Origin: Zygnema cylindricum
Taxonomy: Eukaryota; Streptophyta; Zygnematophyceae; Zygnematales; Zygnemataceae
Reading direction: 5' to 3'
Assembly: GCA_037447655.1 (NCBI GenBank)
Contig: JBBHKE010001750.1
Location: forward strand, 1-53,846
DNA length: 53,846 nt
Part shown: positions 40,189-51,983 of the stretch, in pieces
How the letters are laid out: each line of letters begins with the position of its first letter
Position numbering within the stretch: position 1 is the first letter of the stretch
Made by a program: the position numbers and the translations under genes
Notes under the pieces: generated by a model
What the model saw: the letters and a program-made list of their open reading frames with translations, nothing else
What the model was told of the DNA's origin: nothing
Database searches by the model: none

Positions 40189-41070
40189 TGAAACTCTGAG
40201 ACCTCCATAAGTCCTCAGAGTGGACAGCTTCCAAGAAGCCTCTAGGATAACTTTGACCCCTTTGTGTTTCAGAGAAAATAACTGCCTCCCTGGCAGACAA
40301 AAACTCTGACCACCTGCACCCCTATGAAGGCAAGACTCCCTTGAGTTAATAGCAAAAATAATCTATGCATTTGCTCCCCTGAGCAGTAAGTTATAGAGGG
40401 TCAAAGTTGACATTTTGTACAGAAGCTCTCTGGGAGAGAGGGTCCTATCTCCTAATTTTTCTAAGTCCTATCTCTCTCACATACTCTATCTACTGATGTA
40501 CGGAACCAATTAGGTTACAGTTCCGTACGCAAAAGTACAGCTACCGGTGTACTTTATGTACGGACATTGTACGACATGGCCTAAATGTCGACACATGTCA
40601 TATCCGGATTCGGTGCCATAATCTCCGGAGATTCCACGATCCAATGTAACATCGCCACGTGTCATCTGAGAGGCGATGCGCACAAACCGCCGAATTCTTC
40701 TCCCGCGATCTCGGCGCTAATTCCGACCGTCCGATTAAACTCGCATTTGATCGTAGCCGTAATAAATACATGTGCGGTATTTGTTTCGCTTACGAAATCA
40801 ATGCGCGGTATAGATTTCTTATCTGTACGACAATTCATACTTTTACACTACAACATCTATTTATTCCGTTATCAATTATAATCAAATGATTTAACCTACG
40901 AATTAATGTTTAATTAATTATCGTACTATAAGATACGGAATACTACTGTTACACTTAACGGCTAAGGCTACCGGCTATCTAATGTTTGACGGCCGGCATG
41001 TACCAGGATCGAATTCTGTGGCCGGCTCATATATTTTAGAAAATAATCCTTTAAACTAATATAAATTTCC
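40189..41070 (-). repeat. Diverged LTR of the copia B / young copia family
   Basis: The plus strand starts TGAAACTCTGAGACCTCC, matching the end of the young copia's LTR, and shares AAGCCTCTAGGATAA and TGAGCAGTAAGTTAT. The right end seems cut at about 41070 by the next LTR. A tRNA-like module lies at 40954-41031. Confidence 0.65.
40954..41031 (+). other. tRNA-like module in a diverged LTR
   Basis: TTAACGGCTAAGGCTA is A-box-like and GGATCGAATTC (41006-41016) is B-box-like, about 40 bases apart. Antisense to the LTR, as in the other copies. Confidence 0.45.
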
Positions 41071-41851
41071 TGTAAACCTCAGGATAGCCTAGGTAGCCAT
41101 GGCTCCAGCTTCCTCTCCAATTTCTCAGTGACTGCGACAAGTTTGAGAGCTGGAGAGAGAAGTTAGAGATAGACTGCCTCGGCTCTTTATTTCTATTCAA
41201 ACCTAGAAAACACTTAAAACCATTAGTTTCTACATCTACTCTGTGTTGTATCGTGGACATAAGTGTACCTGAGAGATACGTCCAAAAACAAACTACCACT
41301 AAGATCTAAGTGTTCGTAATCTCGCCAACCTACTCTAACACCGTACAAACACCATTACTCAGAATCTATACTTAGTGATTGTATAAATACTTGTCGGCTA
41401 AGTCACTAGTGATCTTCAAATGAATCTCAACCATTGACTTGATTCATATCAATCGCAGCTGCGTTGTCCTGTACCAAATCATATTCAAATCATCCGCGGC
41501 TGCGTTGTCCCGTACGGATCATATCCAAGATAGCCGCAGCTGCGTTGTTTTGTACAGGTTATATCGAAAATAACCGCAACTGCTTTGTCCTTACTCTGTT
41601 GCAGCTGCGTTGCCTTGTTCGTATCGCAGCTGCGTTGTCTTGATTGCGACGCAGCTGCTTTGTCCTTACTGCGTCGCAGCTGCATTGTCTCGTTCAATGT
41701 GTGACACGCATATATGGGTGTTGGTGCCATTCCAAAATACCTCTACTACACTCAAGTGAGAACGCGAGTCTATGTGAAACTTACGCTACAGATTACTGTC
41801 TTTTTATTGACACTCTAATTTACTAAGACTTAAAGCTTTCCAAAATCAACA
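41071..41851 (-). repeat. 3' LTR of deleted minus-strand copia G
   Basis: The right end, TTCCAAAATCAACA, is followed by CTCCACTAA, the complement of a polypurine tract. The left boundary (TGTAAACC) is tentative. The region 41272-41851 aligns with 42885-43517. It carries repeated CGCAGCTGCGTTGTC units. Confidence 0.7.
41455..41700. repeat. CAGCTG-rich degenerate array in LTR G
   Basis: About eight copies of a CGCAGCTGCGTTGTC-like motif at uneven 25-40 bp spacing. The palindrome CAGCTG is an E-box type site. The array recurs in the partner LTR at about 43068-43345. Confidence 0.75.
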
Positions 41852-42061
41852 CTCCACTAACGCTTGAGACTCAATATATCAGTGCAGCTGCGATGTGAGA
41901 GCATCGTAGCTGTAATGTTGAACTAGGGCTACATAGCAACATAACAGCGCACTAGCGCACCATGGGAGCATAGCTATGTAGCAACTTAGCTAGTGAACTA
42001 GTCCCATTGTATCTCGATGTTTGACTAGCGAAGCATTGTAGTATAGCAACGAGCAACTCAT

Positions 42062-42890
42062 CTAGTCACCTAGTCTAATTGCGTCTTTACAATACTTTAG
42101 TTTAGGAGTAAGAAGAGCTTTAGTGAGCATATCAGTGATCATATTTGCAACTGGCAAACAACATAATTTAATCACCCGGAAAAACACTTTTTCTCTTACA
42201 AAGTTTAATCTTTCATCCATGTGCTTAATCTTGAAGTGGTAGTTCTTGTTAGAGGCAATGGTAATGGTAGCCTGGTTATCACACCAGTTCACTTGTGGAC
42301 TAACCTACATGTATTCTAATTCTTGCAACACGAATTTTACCCATAAGAGTTATTTGAGGGCTGAGCTTGCTGCCATGTATTCTGACTCCATTGTCGATTT
42401 TGTCGTGAACTTTTGAAGTTTGCTGCTGCTGCAGCAAGTCGTGTTCCCAATTTGCAAAACGAATCCTGTGGTGGAATTCCGGCTTCACATGTCTCCATAG
42501 CTTGCGTCACTCCATGTTTGTAGCTTCACTTCTCCTCTGTTTAGTGTGAGTTTGAGGTCTTTAGTTCGTGCCAAATATCTTAAGACTCTTTGAACTGCAT
42601 TACGGTCATATTTTCTCGAATTTTTTAGACTTCTGCTCTGTCTTCCTAAAATAGCAGCAATAGCAGGACAGGTAGAATTCATGAAATATATTAAACTTCT
42701 TATTATTTGTCTGTAAGGTATTAGTGTCATAGGATCATCCTCTCCTCACTTTGAATACTCGTTAACAAGAACACCTTAATCTATCTCTTCTCCCTCTAAC
42801 TTCTGCCGAAACTCCATCAGAGTTACAAATCCTTTAGCCCCCGCATTCCATACTCATCTAACATGTTTCCAATAGCTTCTTTTTGAGAGG
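42062..42890 (-). pseudogene. pol: Copia G reverse transcriptase end and RNase H (broken)
   Basis: In minus-strand order: QKEAIGNMLDEYG (about 42880), IPYRQIIRSLIYFMNSTCPAIAA (42730-42660), YLARTKDLKLTL, WSDASYGDM, then ESEYMAA (about 42385) and CDNQATITIASN (42292-42250) to MLTKALLTPKLKYC. RNase H Asp and Glu positions are partly kept. Frames break near 42485, 42300 and 42790. Everything upstream of QKEAIGN is missing because the sequence joins a partial LTR at about 42885. Diverged from the other copias in the window. Confidence 0.85.
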
Positions 42891-43517
42891 TACGTCCAAC
42901 AACAAACTACCACTAACATCTAAGTGTTCCTAATCCCGCCAACCTAATTTAACACCGTACAATCAACATTACTCAGAATGTATACTAAGTGATTGTATAA
43001 ATACTTGTCGGCTAAGTCACTAGTGATCCTCAAATGAATCTGAACCATTGACTTGATTCGTATCAATCGCAGCTGCGGTGTCCTGTACCGAATCATATTC
43101 AAATCATTTACGGCTGCGTTGTCCCGTACGGATCATATCCAAGATAACCGAAGCAGCGTTGTCCGTACGGATCATATCCAAAATAGTTGCTGCTGCTTTG
43201 TCCTTACTGTGTTGCAGCTAAGCTGTCCTGTCCGCATCGGAGCTGCTGCTTTGTCTTTACTGTGTTGCAGCTAAGCTGTCTTGTGCGCATCGGAGCTGCG
43301 TTTTCTTGACTGTGTCGCAACTACTTTGTCCTTACTGCATCGCAACTGCGTTGTCCCGTTCAATGTGTGACACGCGTATGTGGGTGTTGGTGTCATTCCA
43401 AAATACTTGTACTGTACTTAAGTGACGACGTGTGTCGATGTGAAACTTACGCTACAGATTGCTATCTTTTTGTTGTCACACTTATTTACTGAGACTTAAA
43501 GCTTTCCAAAATCAACA
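42885..43517 (-). repeat. 5' LTR of copia G, partial
   Basis: It matches 41272-41851 and ends at TTCCAAAATCAACA on the right. The part toward the primer site, together with gag, protease, integrase and half of reverse transcriptase, is deleted, so the LTR joins pol directly. Confidence 0.75.
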
Positions 43518-43655
43518 TTGTAGCCCAAAGAACAACGGGTTATGGGCCCACAGCCCATCTATCATACGTTAGACCGAATCTATATAGTTTGGTGTCACAC
43601 GCATTATAGCGGGTTAATTTGGCCTTGCTGGATGTATTGCACTAATGGTGTCTGT
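43518..43655 (+). other. LTR end and primer-binding site of coding-poor element D
   Basis: CCCAAAGAACAACG is an LTR end like that at 47294, followed by GGTTATGGGCCCA at 43538-43550, the same primer site as in the copias. The next 105 bp recur at about 44748-44860. Confidence 0.65.
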
Positions 43656-44748
43656 TGTTGTCCATAGCCATTTCTAGCCATGGATTCACCTTCGGAAGCA
43701 CCACAGACTACCCCAAAAACAGCATACTTTGGATACACACAGAATTCAACAGAATTATTAAAACAAGCTGAAACTACATTAACATATACTATTTAAGCTA
43801 TAGAATAATCTCACAAATTTTCAGACAAAAATAATAAATAGAGTGATCACATCATCTAGTCAAAATTGCAGAATAAGCAGTCTGCGAGACCTTTAATTAA
43901 ACAGACTAACTTCACAATGAAGTAAAACACAGACCAGTAGCTCAATAGTCCTGCAAATATATTACAATATTAGAAATATAGAGGGGAACACACATGTAGA
44001 GTTTCGGACAATTTTGCTTGCAGATGTGAGAGCAATCCTCAGATAAAATTACCAACAATCATCATAAACAGTTTTAATCCAAAAAGTTCCTTTGTCCTAA
44101 AATGACCAAGTCCTACAAATATATACAAGAGCTTACTGCTGAATGTACGGAGGCATACCAGCCGTACGCTATCTACCAGTTACCTCTATTAATGTTGGTA
44201 TACCCGAATACTTCAAGGTATGTCAAAGTGAGTAAATCTACACAAATAATTAATTCACAAAAAGACAAAACAATCTTCAACCAAATATTTACATCGACGC
44301 TTCCGTAAAATCCGTGTACTGAGTATCAACTTGATTAGTCACTTGTGGACGAAACCACGTAGTGAAATGTCATCACATACGTACGGTCCACTTGATACCA
44401 CATCATCAAAAATGCGATCCCTTGAAAACATCGGCGAACGCCGTCCGCCCTCCATGTGTACCACGACCAGCTTGCAGAAATCAAACCGTACGATCCAAAT
44501 CGTGTCCGTACCTAAACTGCGTGCCTCTCCATAAATTCCGCCTGTCGCATTATGTTATGTACGTGCGACGTACCATTTTAACTTCGTCGATTATCTAACG
44601 TCGGATCACTTCGCGATCCGCCGTCCATTTCTCTTACGCATTTCGTATTTTCCGCGCCACTCAATTTCTATTTCATTCGTCCCAAAACAATATATCCGTA
44701 TGTTCACTCCCCCAATCCGCGAATCCATTCAAACCTCCACAGTAAATT
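43656..44748 (-). repeat. LTR related to the gag-only element, inserted in element D
   Basis: On the minus strand it ends GGTAGTCTGTGGTGCTTCCG...GGCTATGGACAACA, as the LTRs at 35689 and 38923 do, and it shares the CGGATC(A)C-TTC-GCGATCCG hairpin (44602-44620) and CTGTGGAGGTTTGAA with the LTR at 45855. Its first about 110 bp are missing. Confidence 0.65.
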
Positions 44749-45854
44749 CATCTATCATATGTTAGGTTAAGTCGAGATAGGTTTGTGTCACACGCATTGT
44801 AGCGGGTTAATTTTGTTCTTGCTGGTTGTATTGCAGTAATGGTGTCTGTGTACCCATGAGATCGGCCTTATCATATGGTTGGTATGTGCCGAGTTTAATC
44901 TTCCATAGCCCCAAGGGATTAACGTAGTGACGGTTAACTTTTGAGAATTGTCTTCCCTCAAAAAAATTTAATTTGAAAATACATGTTTGGTTTTAGTGGA
45001 GCAATTCTTGTGGAGATTTTACATTTGGTGGAGAGTTCGTGAAGGTGGAGATTCGACATTTTGGGGGGAGGGATCCGAAAGATGGAGGTTTGGGATTTTG
45101 AGGAGAAGATCCGAATTTTGTGGATCTATGATTTTTGGAAGAGGGATTTGTAAGATTTTGATTGAGTGGTTGGAAGCTTTGGTAAATGTAAAATATTTGG
45201 AATTTAGGAAATATGTGGAAAAGAGAAAAAAAATTGTTGTGGAGTTTATTTTTATTTTTATTTTAATACTTTTTTGTAGAAAATCTGGGAATTAAGTAAG
45301 AGATTTGTGAAACTTAGAACATTTGATAAGTTTTATCTTTGGAAATTATTTTGGTAATTAGAGAGATGTGTGGGATTTATACTGGAAGTTAGCTTATCTC
45401 GATAGAATTGTTTTTGGGGAACTAGTTTTGATTTATGTATTTTGAATGGGATATTTGGGGATTTGATTATTAAATGAAAATGCTTGAAATCTATATTTGT
45501 TTTAGTTAAGGTAGAAGTTATTTGAGTTGCGATATATATTATTAGTGTGATCCTTTGGCTTTAATTTTTTAGTTGATTTGTGATAGAATTTTGGGAATGT
45601 AGATCCGAATTTAGATATTGGTAGGAAATTATTTTTGTTGTAATCGGAAAATGAAAAAAAAAGTTTATATAATATAAAATTTGGAGGGTTTAAGGAGGCA
45701 GCGGAAGCAGTGGTAGAACAAGGGGGAATTTGGTCAGAGGCATTTGGCGAATGTAGATGGAGGATGCAGATGGAGGCATGTGTGACAGCTGGTGATATTG
45801 GTGACAATTGATGACGTGGCGCCATGGATGCACGAAATTTAATTTTCGGGGGAG
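44749..45854 (+). other. Noncoding internal region of element D (LARD-like)
   Basis: After the second 105-bp repeat the sequence is purine- and T-rich without recognisable protein. It ends in GCACGAAATTTAATTTTCGGGGGAG, a polypurine tract beside the LTR. With a primer site upstream and an LTR downstream but no gag or pol, it resembles a large retrotransposon derivative. Confidence 0.5.
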
Positions 45855-47294
45855 TGTTGTTTTGAAAAGTTAGTTTCGTACGTTAGCAATGTTTCGTGCG
45901 TACTTGACGCGATTTTACTGCTTAAGTATAAATTAGATTTACTGTGGAGGTTTGAAGTGGAGGTTTGAATTGGTTTACAGATTGGGGGAGTGAACGTATG
46001 GGAAAATGTTTGTAAACGTACGTAATTCGAAAACGAGTGGCGCGAACATTAATTGGAAATGGACGGCGGATCGCTTCGCGATCCGATATGAATTTAATTG
46101 TTTTAAAAGTACGGAAGTACAAATTGAGTGACGCGAACAGATGCGCGATAATTAAAGAATGTGTTAGAGAAGTAGACGGAAAATTGCTTTTGCGATCCGA
46201 AGTGAAATATTTGAAATAATTGGAAATTGTACTCCGGCCGTACGACACATAATGCGACGGACAATATTTATTTAATGGGACGCCGCCGGTATGGAGCGTC
46301 TTATTTGACAAGTGTACCTTATTTGCAACGGGCGCCAAGTGTGGCAAAATGACATGTACTTTAAATGTGACAAGCTGCATTTATTGAAGTGAATGCCGTT
46401 TCCGTACGGAAAAGAATTTGGATAGTACGGTGGCATTTCAAGAAGTGGATCGTGATACATTTGACAGTAGACGGCGTCCGTTGCTATTTTACAAAGGTTT
46501 TATATTTTGTGATTTATTATTTAGTGGTTTAGGGTTTCGACAGTTCAATTACTGTGTGTGTAGATCGGTACTTGTAGACAAGTGTACGCTTATGATTGTT
46601 TTGACTCTTGGGTGTACGCTTACGATTTAATTACTCTTAGTTGTAGTTTATTTAGCTTAAAAGGGATTTAGCGACATTTACGTGATTGTCTAACAACTTA
46701 CAAGTGTGTATATAGCTATGAGCTTTGTTAGCATTTTGATCAATGCTTAGCGTGATAAGTAGGGACCAAAGATGTAGTAATATAGGGTTGTTAATTAGGT
46801 CATGCATTTAAATGATACATTTATTATCTGATTATATTTTTGTTTATCTATGATGCATTCTCTTATTATTATTTACATATGTTATGTTTATGTTTGTTAG
46901 TCATGCATTCTGCATGTATTTGTCTTGTTGGTTAAATGCATCTGTGTATGCTTTTGTCCTAGGGTGATCCTGCATTTTGCGCAAATTTGCAAACCCATAG
47001 GTGTTTAGTCTGTGTGAAATGTTCACAGATTTGCAGTGATGTGTGAAATGTTTACAAATTTGCAGTGATCTATGAGGAACCACTGCAAGTTTCGAGATTT
47101 ATGGTGTGTCTGATTTGTGTCTTGTTGGGAGAACTATTGTGTGTCTGATGGGGATTTTCTGGTAATGCATCTAGGAATGCATTCAGTTTTTTAAAGGGCA
47201 TTCGTTTCGAAGGATTGTTAATTAGACTAGATTTGCTTAGCTTTTTGGTTAAAAGTTAGGCTTGCTTCTGCGGTCTATTTAGACTAAAGAACAA
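45855..47294 (+). repeat. 3' LTR of element D (about 1440 bp)
   Basis: It starts TGTTGTTTTGAAAAGTTAG after a polypurine tract and ends TAAAGAACAACA. It holds the perfect hairpin CGGATCGC-TTC-GCGATCCG (46067-46085) and two imperfect AAATGTTYACARATTTGCAGTG units near 47015-47070. The length rests on the right-end match to 43518-43537. Confidence 0.6.
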
Positions 47295-47824
47295 CACCGT
47301 CATATTTGGAAGAGAAATATTGACTGCGCCGTCATTTCAGCATACGAACTTTGACTGCGTACTTTAGCGGCGGCTAGAGTTAAGATTGATGTAAATATTT
47401 TGTACGGCAGACGGCGGGGTTTGGTTTGATAGAGGTTTAGTGTACCGGTGGACAACGGTAATTGTGGTACGGCGTAGATCAGCTGTAGGTTCACTTGTAT
47501 TTGTAGGACTTATAATATTTTGGAGTTAGGATATCCTTGTATGAAAAGCTGCGAAGCAGTTTTTGGGGTTTTTAAATTGTAAGATCATTGTGATCTTTTG
47601 GCAAAACTTTGTGAAATTTTGCATGTAATATTTTTGGGATATTTTCTTTATTAAGGCAAATTTGCAGATTTATTGTGTGTCTAGTTTGCTTGGGGCTTCA
47701 TTGTGAAGTTGGTCATTTGTGGGTGTTCGTGAGAGTTTCCTCTTTGTACTTTGATTGTTATTATGACAATTACTGGTGCTGCATCTTCTTCTTCTTCTAG
47801 GGCACCAGCTGCCTCAAGTCAACA
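47295..47824 (+). repeat. 5' LTR of the 47-52 kb copia, truncated
   Basis: It aligns with 52272-52789 from CCGTCATATTTGG onward. The first about 280 bp are missing, exactly where LTR D ends, which suggests element D inserted into this LTR. Confidence 0.85.
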
Positions 47825-48540
47825 GGTTATGGGCCCACCCTCACGGATCCCGGTGTTTAATGGGCAAAAATATGTACATTGGGCTGATTTGAGTAAATCT
47901 TAACTTAAGCAAGTAAAACTGTATGATGTGGTTTCCGCTGTTCTTCCGGACACGGACCCAGGATTTGAAAAGAAAAAAGAGGATGCATCACATGTTCTCA
48001 AATTTATCTTGCCGAAAGAATTTAATATGACATATATTAGTATCTCAACGACATCTGAATTATAGAATTGTTTGCGAGAGTTTTACGTCATAGCTAATGA
48101 GCAGAATGAGGTTAAAACTGTTGGAAATAGTATGGTTTATAAATATACAGGGGGTGATATGAGTTCATATTGTAGTGGTTTGAAACTTCAATTGTCAGAA
48201 AATGCATGCTCTACAGGGAATTTTCCTCCCAATCATCAAGCCATGATTTTAATGAGAAAGCTTTTTACGAAATATAATGGAGTCGTGGAACAATTAAAGA
48301 GGTTATAGAAAAGTAAATGGAATGTAGCTATATTTGAAGCTTATATTGTAGAAAAGGAGGCCAATCAGATAGCATTGAATGGAAGAAATTCAACAGTAGC
48401 TTACAATGCTCAGACATTAGGCTGGCTGGATTTTTCGGAAATAGGAATTTCACCCCTAATCCGAATTATAGGCAATATGATAGGTGTTAAGGTCATGTTT
48501 CCGGTTGTGCCTAGCATTTTTAAAAGCATGTGAAACACAA
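47763..48540 (+). pseudogene. gag: Copia gag with LTR-encoded N-terminus (broken)
   Basis: ATG 47763 lies in the LTR and gives MTITGAASSSSSRAPAASSQ, then crosses the primer site as QVMGPPSRIPVFNGQKYVHW. The frame is stopped at 47901 and again near 48063. FYVIANEQNEV and SMVYKYTGGDMSSYCSGL (48072-48308) are copia Gag. A knuckle relic, RC then GHVSGC, lies near 48480. It aligns with the gag of copia A at 17343-16975. Confidence 0.8.
47825..47837 (+). other. Primer-binding site of the 47-52 kb copia
   Basis: GGTTATGGGCCCA directly follows the LTR's CAACA and is read as part of gag (VMGP). Confidence 0.8.
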
Positions 48541-48559
48541 AATTATCGTGTGGGATGGG

Positions 48560-50095
48560 AAGGTGCGATCGGAGGATTCATCACCGAAATTGCCAACATC
48601 AAAACTGTCGATTAGAAATGCGGCTTTCTTTGCAATCAACGAGATGCAACAAGAAGAACCGGCGGAAGAAAAAGACGACGTGGTAAGATTTCTGCAATCT
48701 GATGACGATGAGTTATTTTCTCTTATAAAGGATCTCATGGAGGGACCTCAATAGAAGGGGTGGATTATGGACTCCGAGTGCTCCTCCCACATGTGCGGCA
48801 ACCAGGCTTATTTCAAAACTATGACTCCAATTCCCACTCGTCAGAGTTATTACGCGGATGGCAGCGTGTGGAGACTACGGCAAAAGGAAGCGTGGAGTTA
48901 GCATGTGACATCAATGGTCAGATTGTAAAGAGGACCTTACACGATGTTCTCCATATTCCAAAATTTAAAAAAAAAAAAGTTTTCCACTTCGGTGGCTGAA
49001 ATGAAAGGATTTGAAATTTTGCAAAAAAATGGGAAAAATGTAGTTAGCAAAGATGGGAGAGTAGCATTGGTAGGAACTAGAGGCATAAACTTGTTATACC
49101 GGATGGACTTGGCTAATGAAATTAACTTTGCATACTCCAATGTCCTTCTGAAAATGTTTTATGGCATGAGAAGCTCGGTCATGTTCATCATGAAAGGCTT
49201 GATAAATGGTGAAACAAAACATGATAGATGGTGTCGAATTAGGAAAAAAATAATCCCATTTATGTGATGGTTCTGCTTTGGAAAAGCTTCACAAGTTGCA
49301 CCTACCTCAGACCGCGGATAACCGGGCTACAGATTTGCTGCAATAATTCATTAGGATGTGTGGGGATCGTCAAAATTCCATTCCCTCAGTGGCAGCCGAT
49401 TTCTGGTTACTTTTACATATGATATTTCCCAATAAAACAAATTTAACTTTATGAAGGAGAAGAGTGAAGTGTTAACTTACTTTAAGCACTTTCGAATTTG
49501 GGCGGAAAAGCTTCACGAAAGCCCATTCCCTCCCTTCGGTCCGACAACGGAGGAGACTATATTTCAAATGCATTATCACATTACATAAAAGAAAACGGCA
49601 TCTCTCGTCAATGTAAAGCTCCCTATACTCCGGAGCAAAACGGAGTATCGGAAAGACTTAACCATACTTTAACAAAAAGTGCAAAGTCTATGATGTTAGA
49701 TAAAGGGATAGATTTTAAATTTTGGGGTGAAGCTTTCTCTTGTGCATCTTATATTAGGAAAAAGAATAGAAACTAGAGCAGTAAAAGGAAAAACACCCTA
49801 TGAAGTGTGGACCAGAAGGAAACCCAATGTCAGTCACTTTCGGGTTTTTGGTTGTAAATGTTTTATTTTGGATAATCTTCTTTTTTCTAAGCTTCATCCG
49901 AAATCTATTCTTGGAATTTTTATGGGATACGATGATGAGTCATTAGGCTATAAAGTATACAATACGGATATAAAAACTTTTCATGTTGCTATGAATATTC
50001 AGGTTAAGAAAGAAAGTCATTCGGTATATGTTTTTGGCATGACATATTTTGAGAAAAATGCCAAAAATCAAGAATATGCTATTTTTTAAAATTTT
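48560..50095 (+). pseudogene. pol: Copia protease and integrase (broken)
   Basis: GWIMDSECSSHMCGNQAYF (about 48760-48816) is the protease site with DSG changed to DSE. VAEMKGFEILQKNGKNVVS and the degraded zinc region follow to 49267. The integrase core has RSDNGGDYIS and PYTPEQNGVSERLN (49498-49776); the segment with the first Asp is damaged. The C-terminal part is HFRVFGCKCFILDN and FMGYDDESLGYKVYN (49727-50089). Three frames are needed to read it. Confidence 0.85.
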
Positions 50096-51960
50096 CCTGT
50101 TCAACCTTCGACAAGTAGTGCTTCCTCATCCTTCGACAAGTAGTGCTTCCTCATCTGTCGTTGGAGGATCATCTCCTATACCTCCTCCGGACACTCAATT
50201 TTTTCAACCGGTACAGCCTACTTTGCCACCTCCACCTCTTCCTGCTCGACGGACACGTTTGGATCCAACAATTTCAGCCTCAGATTTTCCAGGGGGAATA
50301 AGGCAAAGCTGTAGGCTGCAAGGTGCACTTGTGGAGCATGCTTTATGTTCTGCCACCCTGATGGAGATGGTCACCCCTGATGGAATTGGTCACCATACAG
50401 GAAGCTTTTTCAGCCCCGCAGAAAGGATCAACCGATCTCCGCGGCAAATGACAAAATGTGATCGATAATAGAGGCTCAAACTTGGGAGCTTGTTGAGCTT
50501 CCGCCAGATGGAAAAGCCATCGACATTAAGTTGGTCTTCAAAGTTAAGCTCAATCCAGACAATTCAATTGAAAGGTATAAGGCTAGGATGGTTGCAAAGG
50601 GCTATAGTTCGAACGAGTGAATTGACTATGGAGGGACTTTCTCACCGAATGTCCGGTTTCCAACTGTTATAATTTTGTTGGCTTTAACAGCCATTGAGAA
50701 TATGTAATTACATCAAATAGATGTTAAAGCGGCTTTCTTGTTTGAAGATTTAGAGGAAGTGATTTATATGAAGCAGCATGAAATGTATGCAAACTCTGGA
50801 AAAGAAAAATTGGTCTGTAAGCAATTGAAATCCTTGTACGGACTAAAACAGGCTACACGTCGCTGAAATCTGAAACTAGATGAGTTCCTAACTGGTTTTG
50901 GTTTTGTGAGGATTAGTTTAGATCACTCAGTCTATGCTATGGAAGGGGAAGATGAGATTATTTACATTACGTTGTATTTAGATGATTTGCTGCTACTAAG
51001 TAAGTCATTAAATGAGATAAACAAAATAAAGGCAGCCCTGAATTCAAGATTTGAGATGAAATATTTAGGGGAGGCAAAGTATATTCTTATAATTCAAGTA
51101 GAAAGGGATAGAGATAGGAGAAGAATCTATCTAACGCACTGGGAAGCGATTGGGAACATGCTTGAAAAGTTTGGCATGGCTGAGGCAAAGGGAAGTGCCA
51201 ATCCCATGGAATTTAAGCAAAGGGTGGAAGGCATAAAGACCAATGGAGGAGTCATTTTAGATGACACCTTGGATTCACGTGAGGCAAATTCCATGGTTGC
51301 CATTCTATATCGTTAGATTGTCGGCAACCTTATTCATTTCATGAATTGCACACGACTAGATATTGCGGCAACAGTTGGTGCTTTAAGCCAAGGTTTACAA
51401 AATCCGAGGAGATCACATTGGGAGGCAGCAAAGAGGGTTATTCTATATCTTGCAGAGACACGGAATCTGCGACTTGCTCTCGGTGGAGATGAAGTCGAAA
51501 TTAAGACTTGAAGCGATGCGAGCCAAGAGGATATGCTAAGTCGCCGCACCACCATTAGATTCATTTTGAAGATCCGAAGTGGAACATGTTGCTAGAGCAA
51601 CAAGCTTTATAAAGTCACAGCTCAGTCTACAATGGAGCATGAATACATGGCAGCCAGCTTAGCTGTCAATGAGTTACTTTGGGTAAAGTCTCTCATTCAA
51701 AAAATTCATTCTATGCAGTTTTGGCCTCAAACAGTGTGTTTTGACAACCAGGCAGCTTTAGCAATTGCATCTTACCCAAGTCATCAATTCAAAAGCTAGC
51801 ACATTGATATCATACTGTATTTTGTAAGAGAGAAGGTGATGAACATAATTTTAAATCTCAATTATTTGCCGAATGAGATGATGGTAGCATATATGATGAC
51901 TAAGCCTTAACTTGCACTTAAAATGAAGTTTTGTAGAGAGGCATGTGGACTAAGTGACTG
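50096..51960 (+). pseudogene. pol: Copia reverse transcriptase and RNase H (broken)
   Basis: A Ser/Pro-rich linker (50096-50300) leads to TWELVELPPDGKAID and VFKVKLNPDNSIERYKAR (50480-50590), LYGLKQATRR (50836-50865) and LYLDDLLLLSKS (50970-51005), with YLDD in place of YVDD. ILIIQVERDRDRR, EAIGNMLEKFGMAEAKGS and NLIHFMNCTRLDIAATVGALS follow. RNase H runs from about 51330 to 51910: SDAS, STMEHEYMAA, FDNQAALAIA and FVREKV. Stops at 50875 and 51592 replace conserved TGG codons. The tail GTTTAGGGAG leads into the LTR at 51984. Confidence 0.9.
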
Positions 51961-51983
51961 AGAGAGTTTAAAGGTTTAGGGAG

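Noticed and set aside
44987-45295. A 102-residue open frame in element D
   Set aside because: Composition is that of G/T-rich noncoding DNA; no motif or homology seen.
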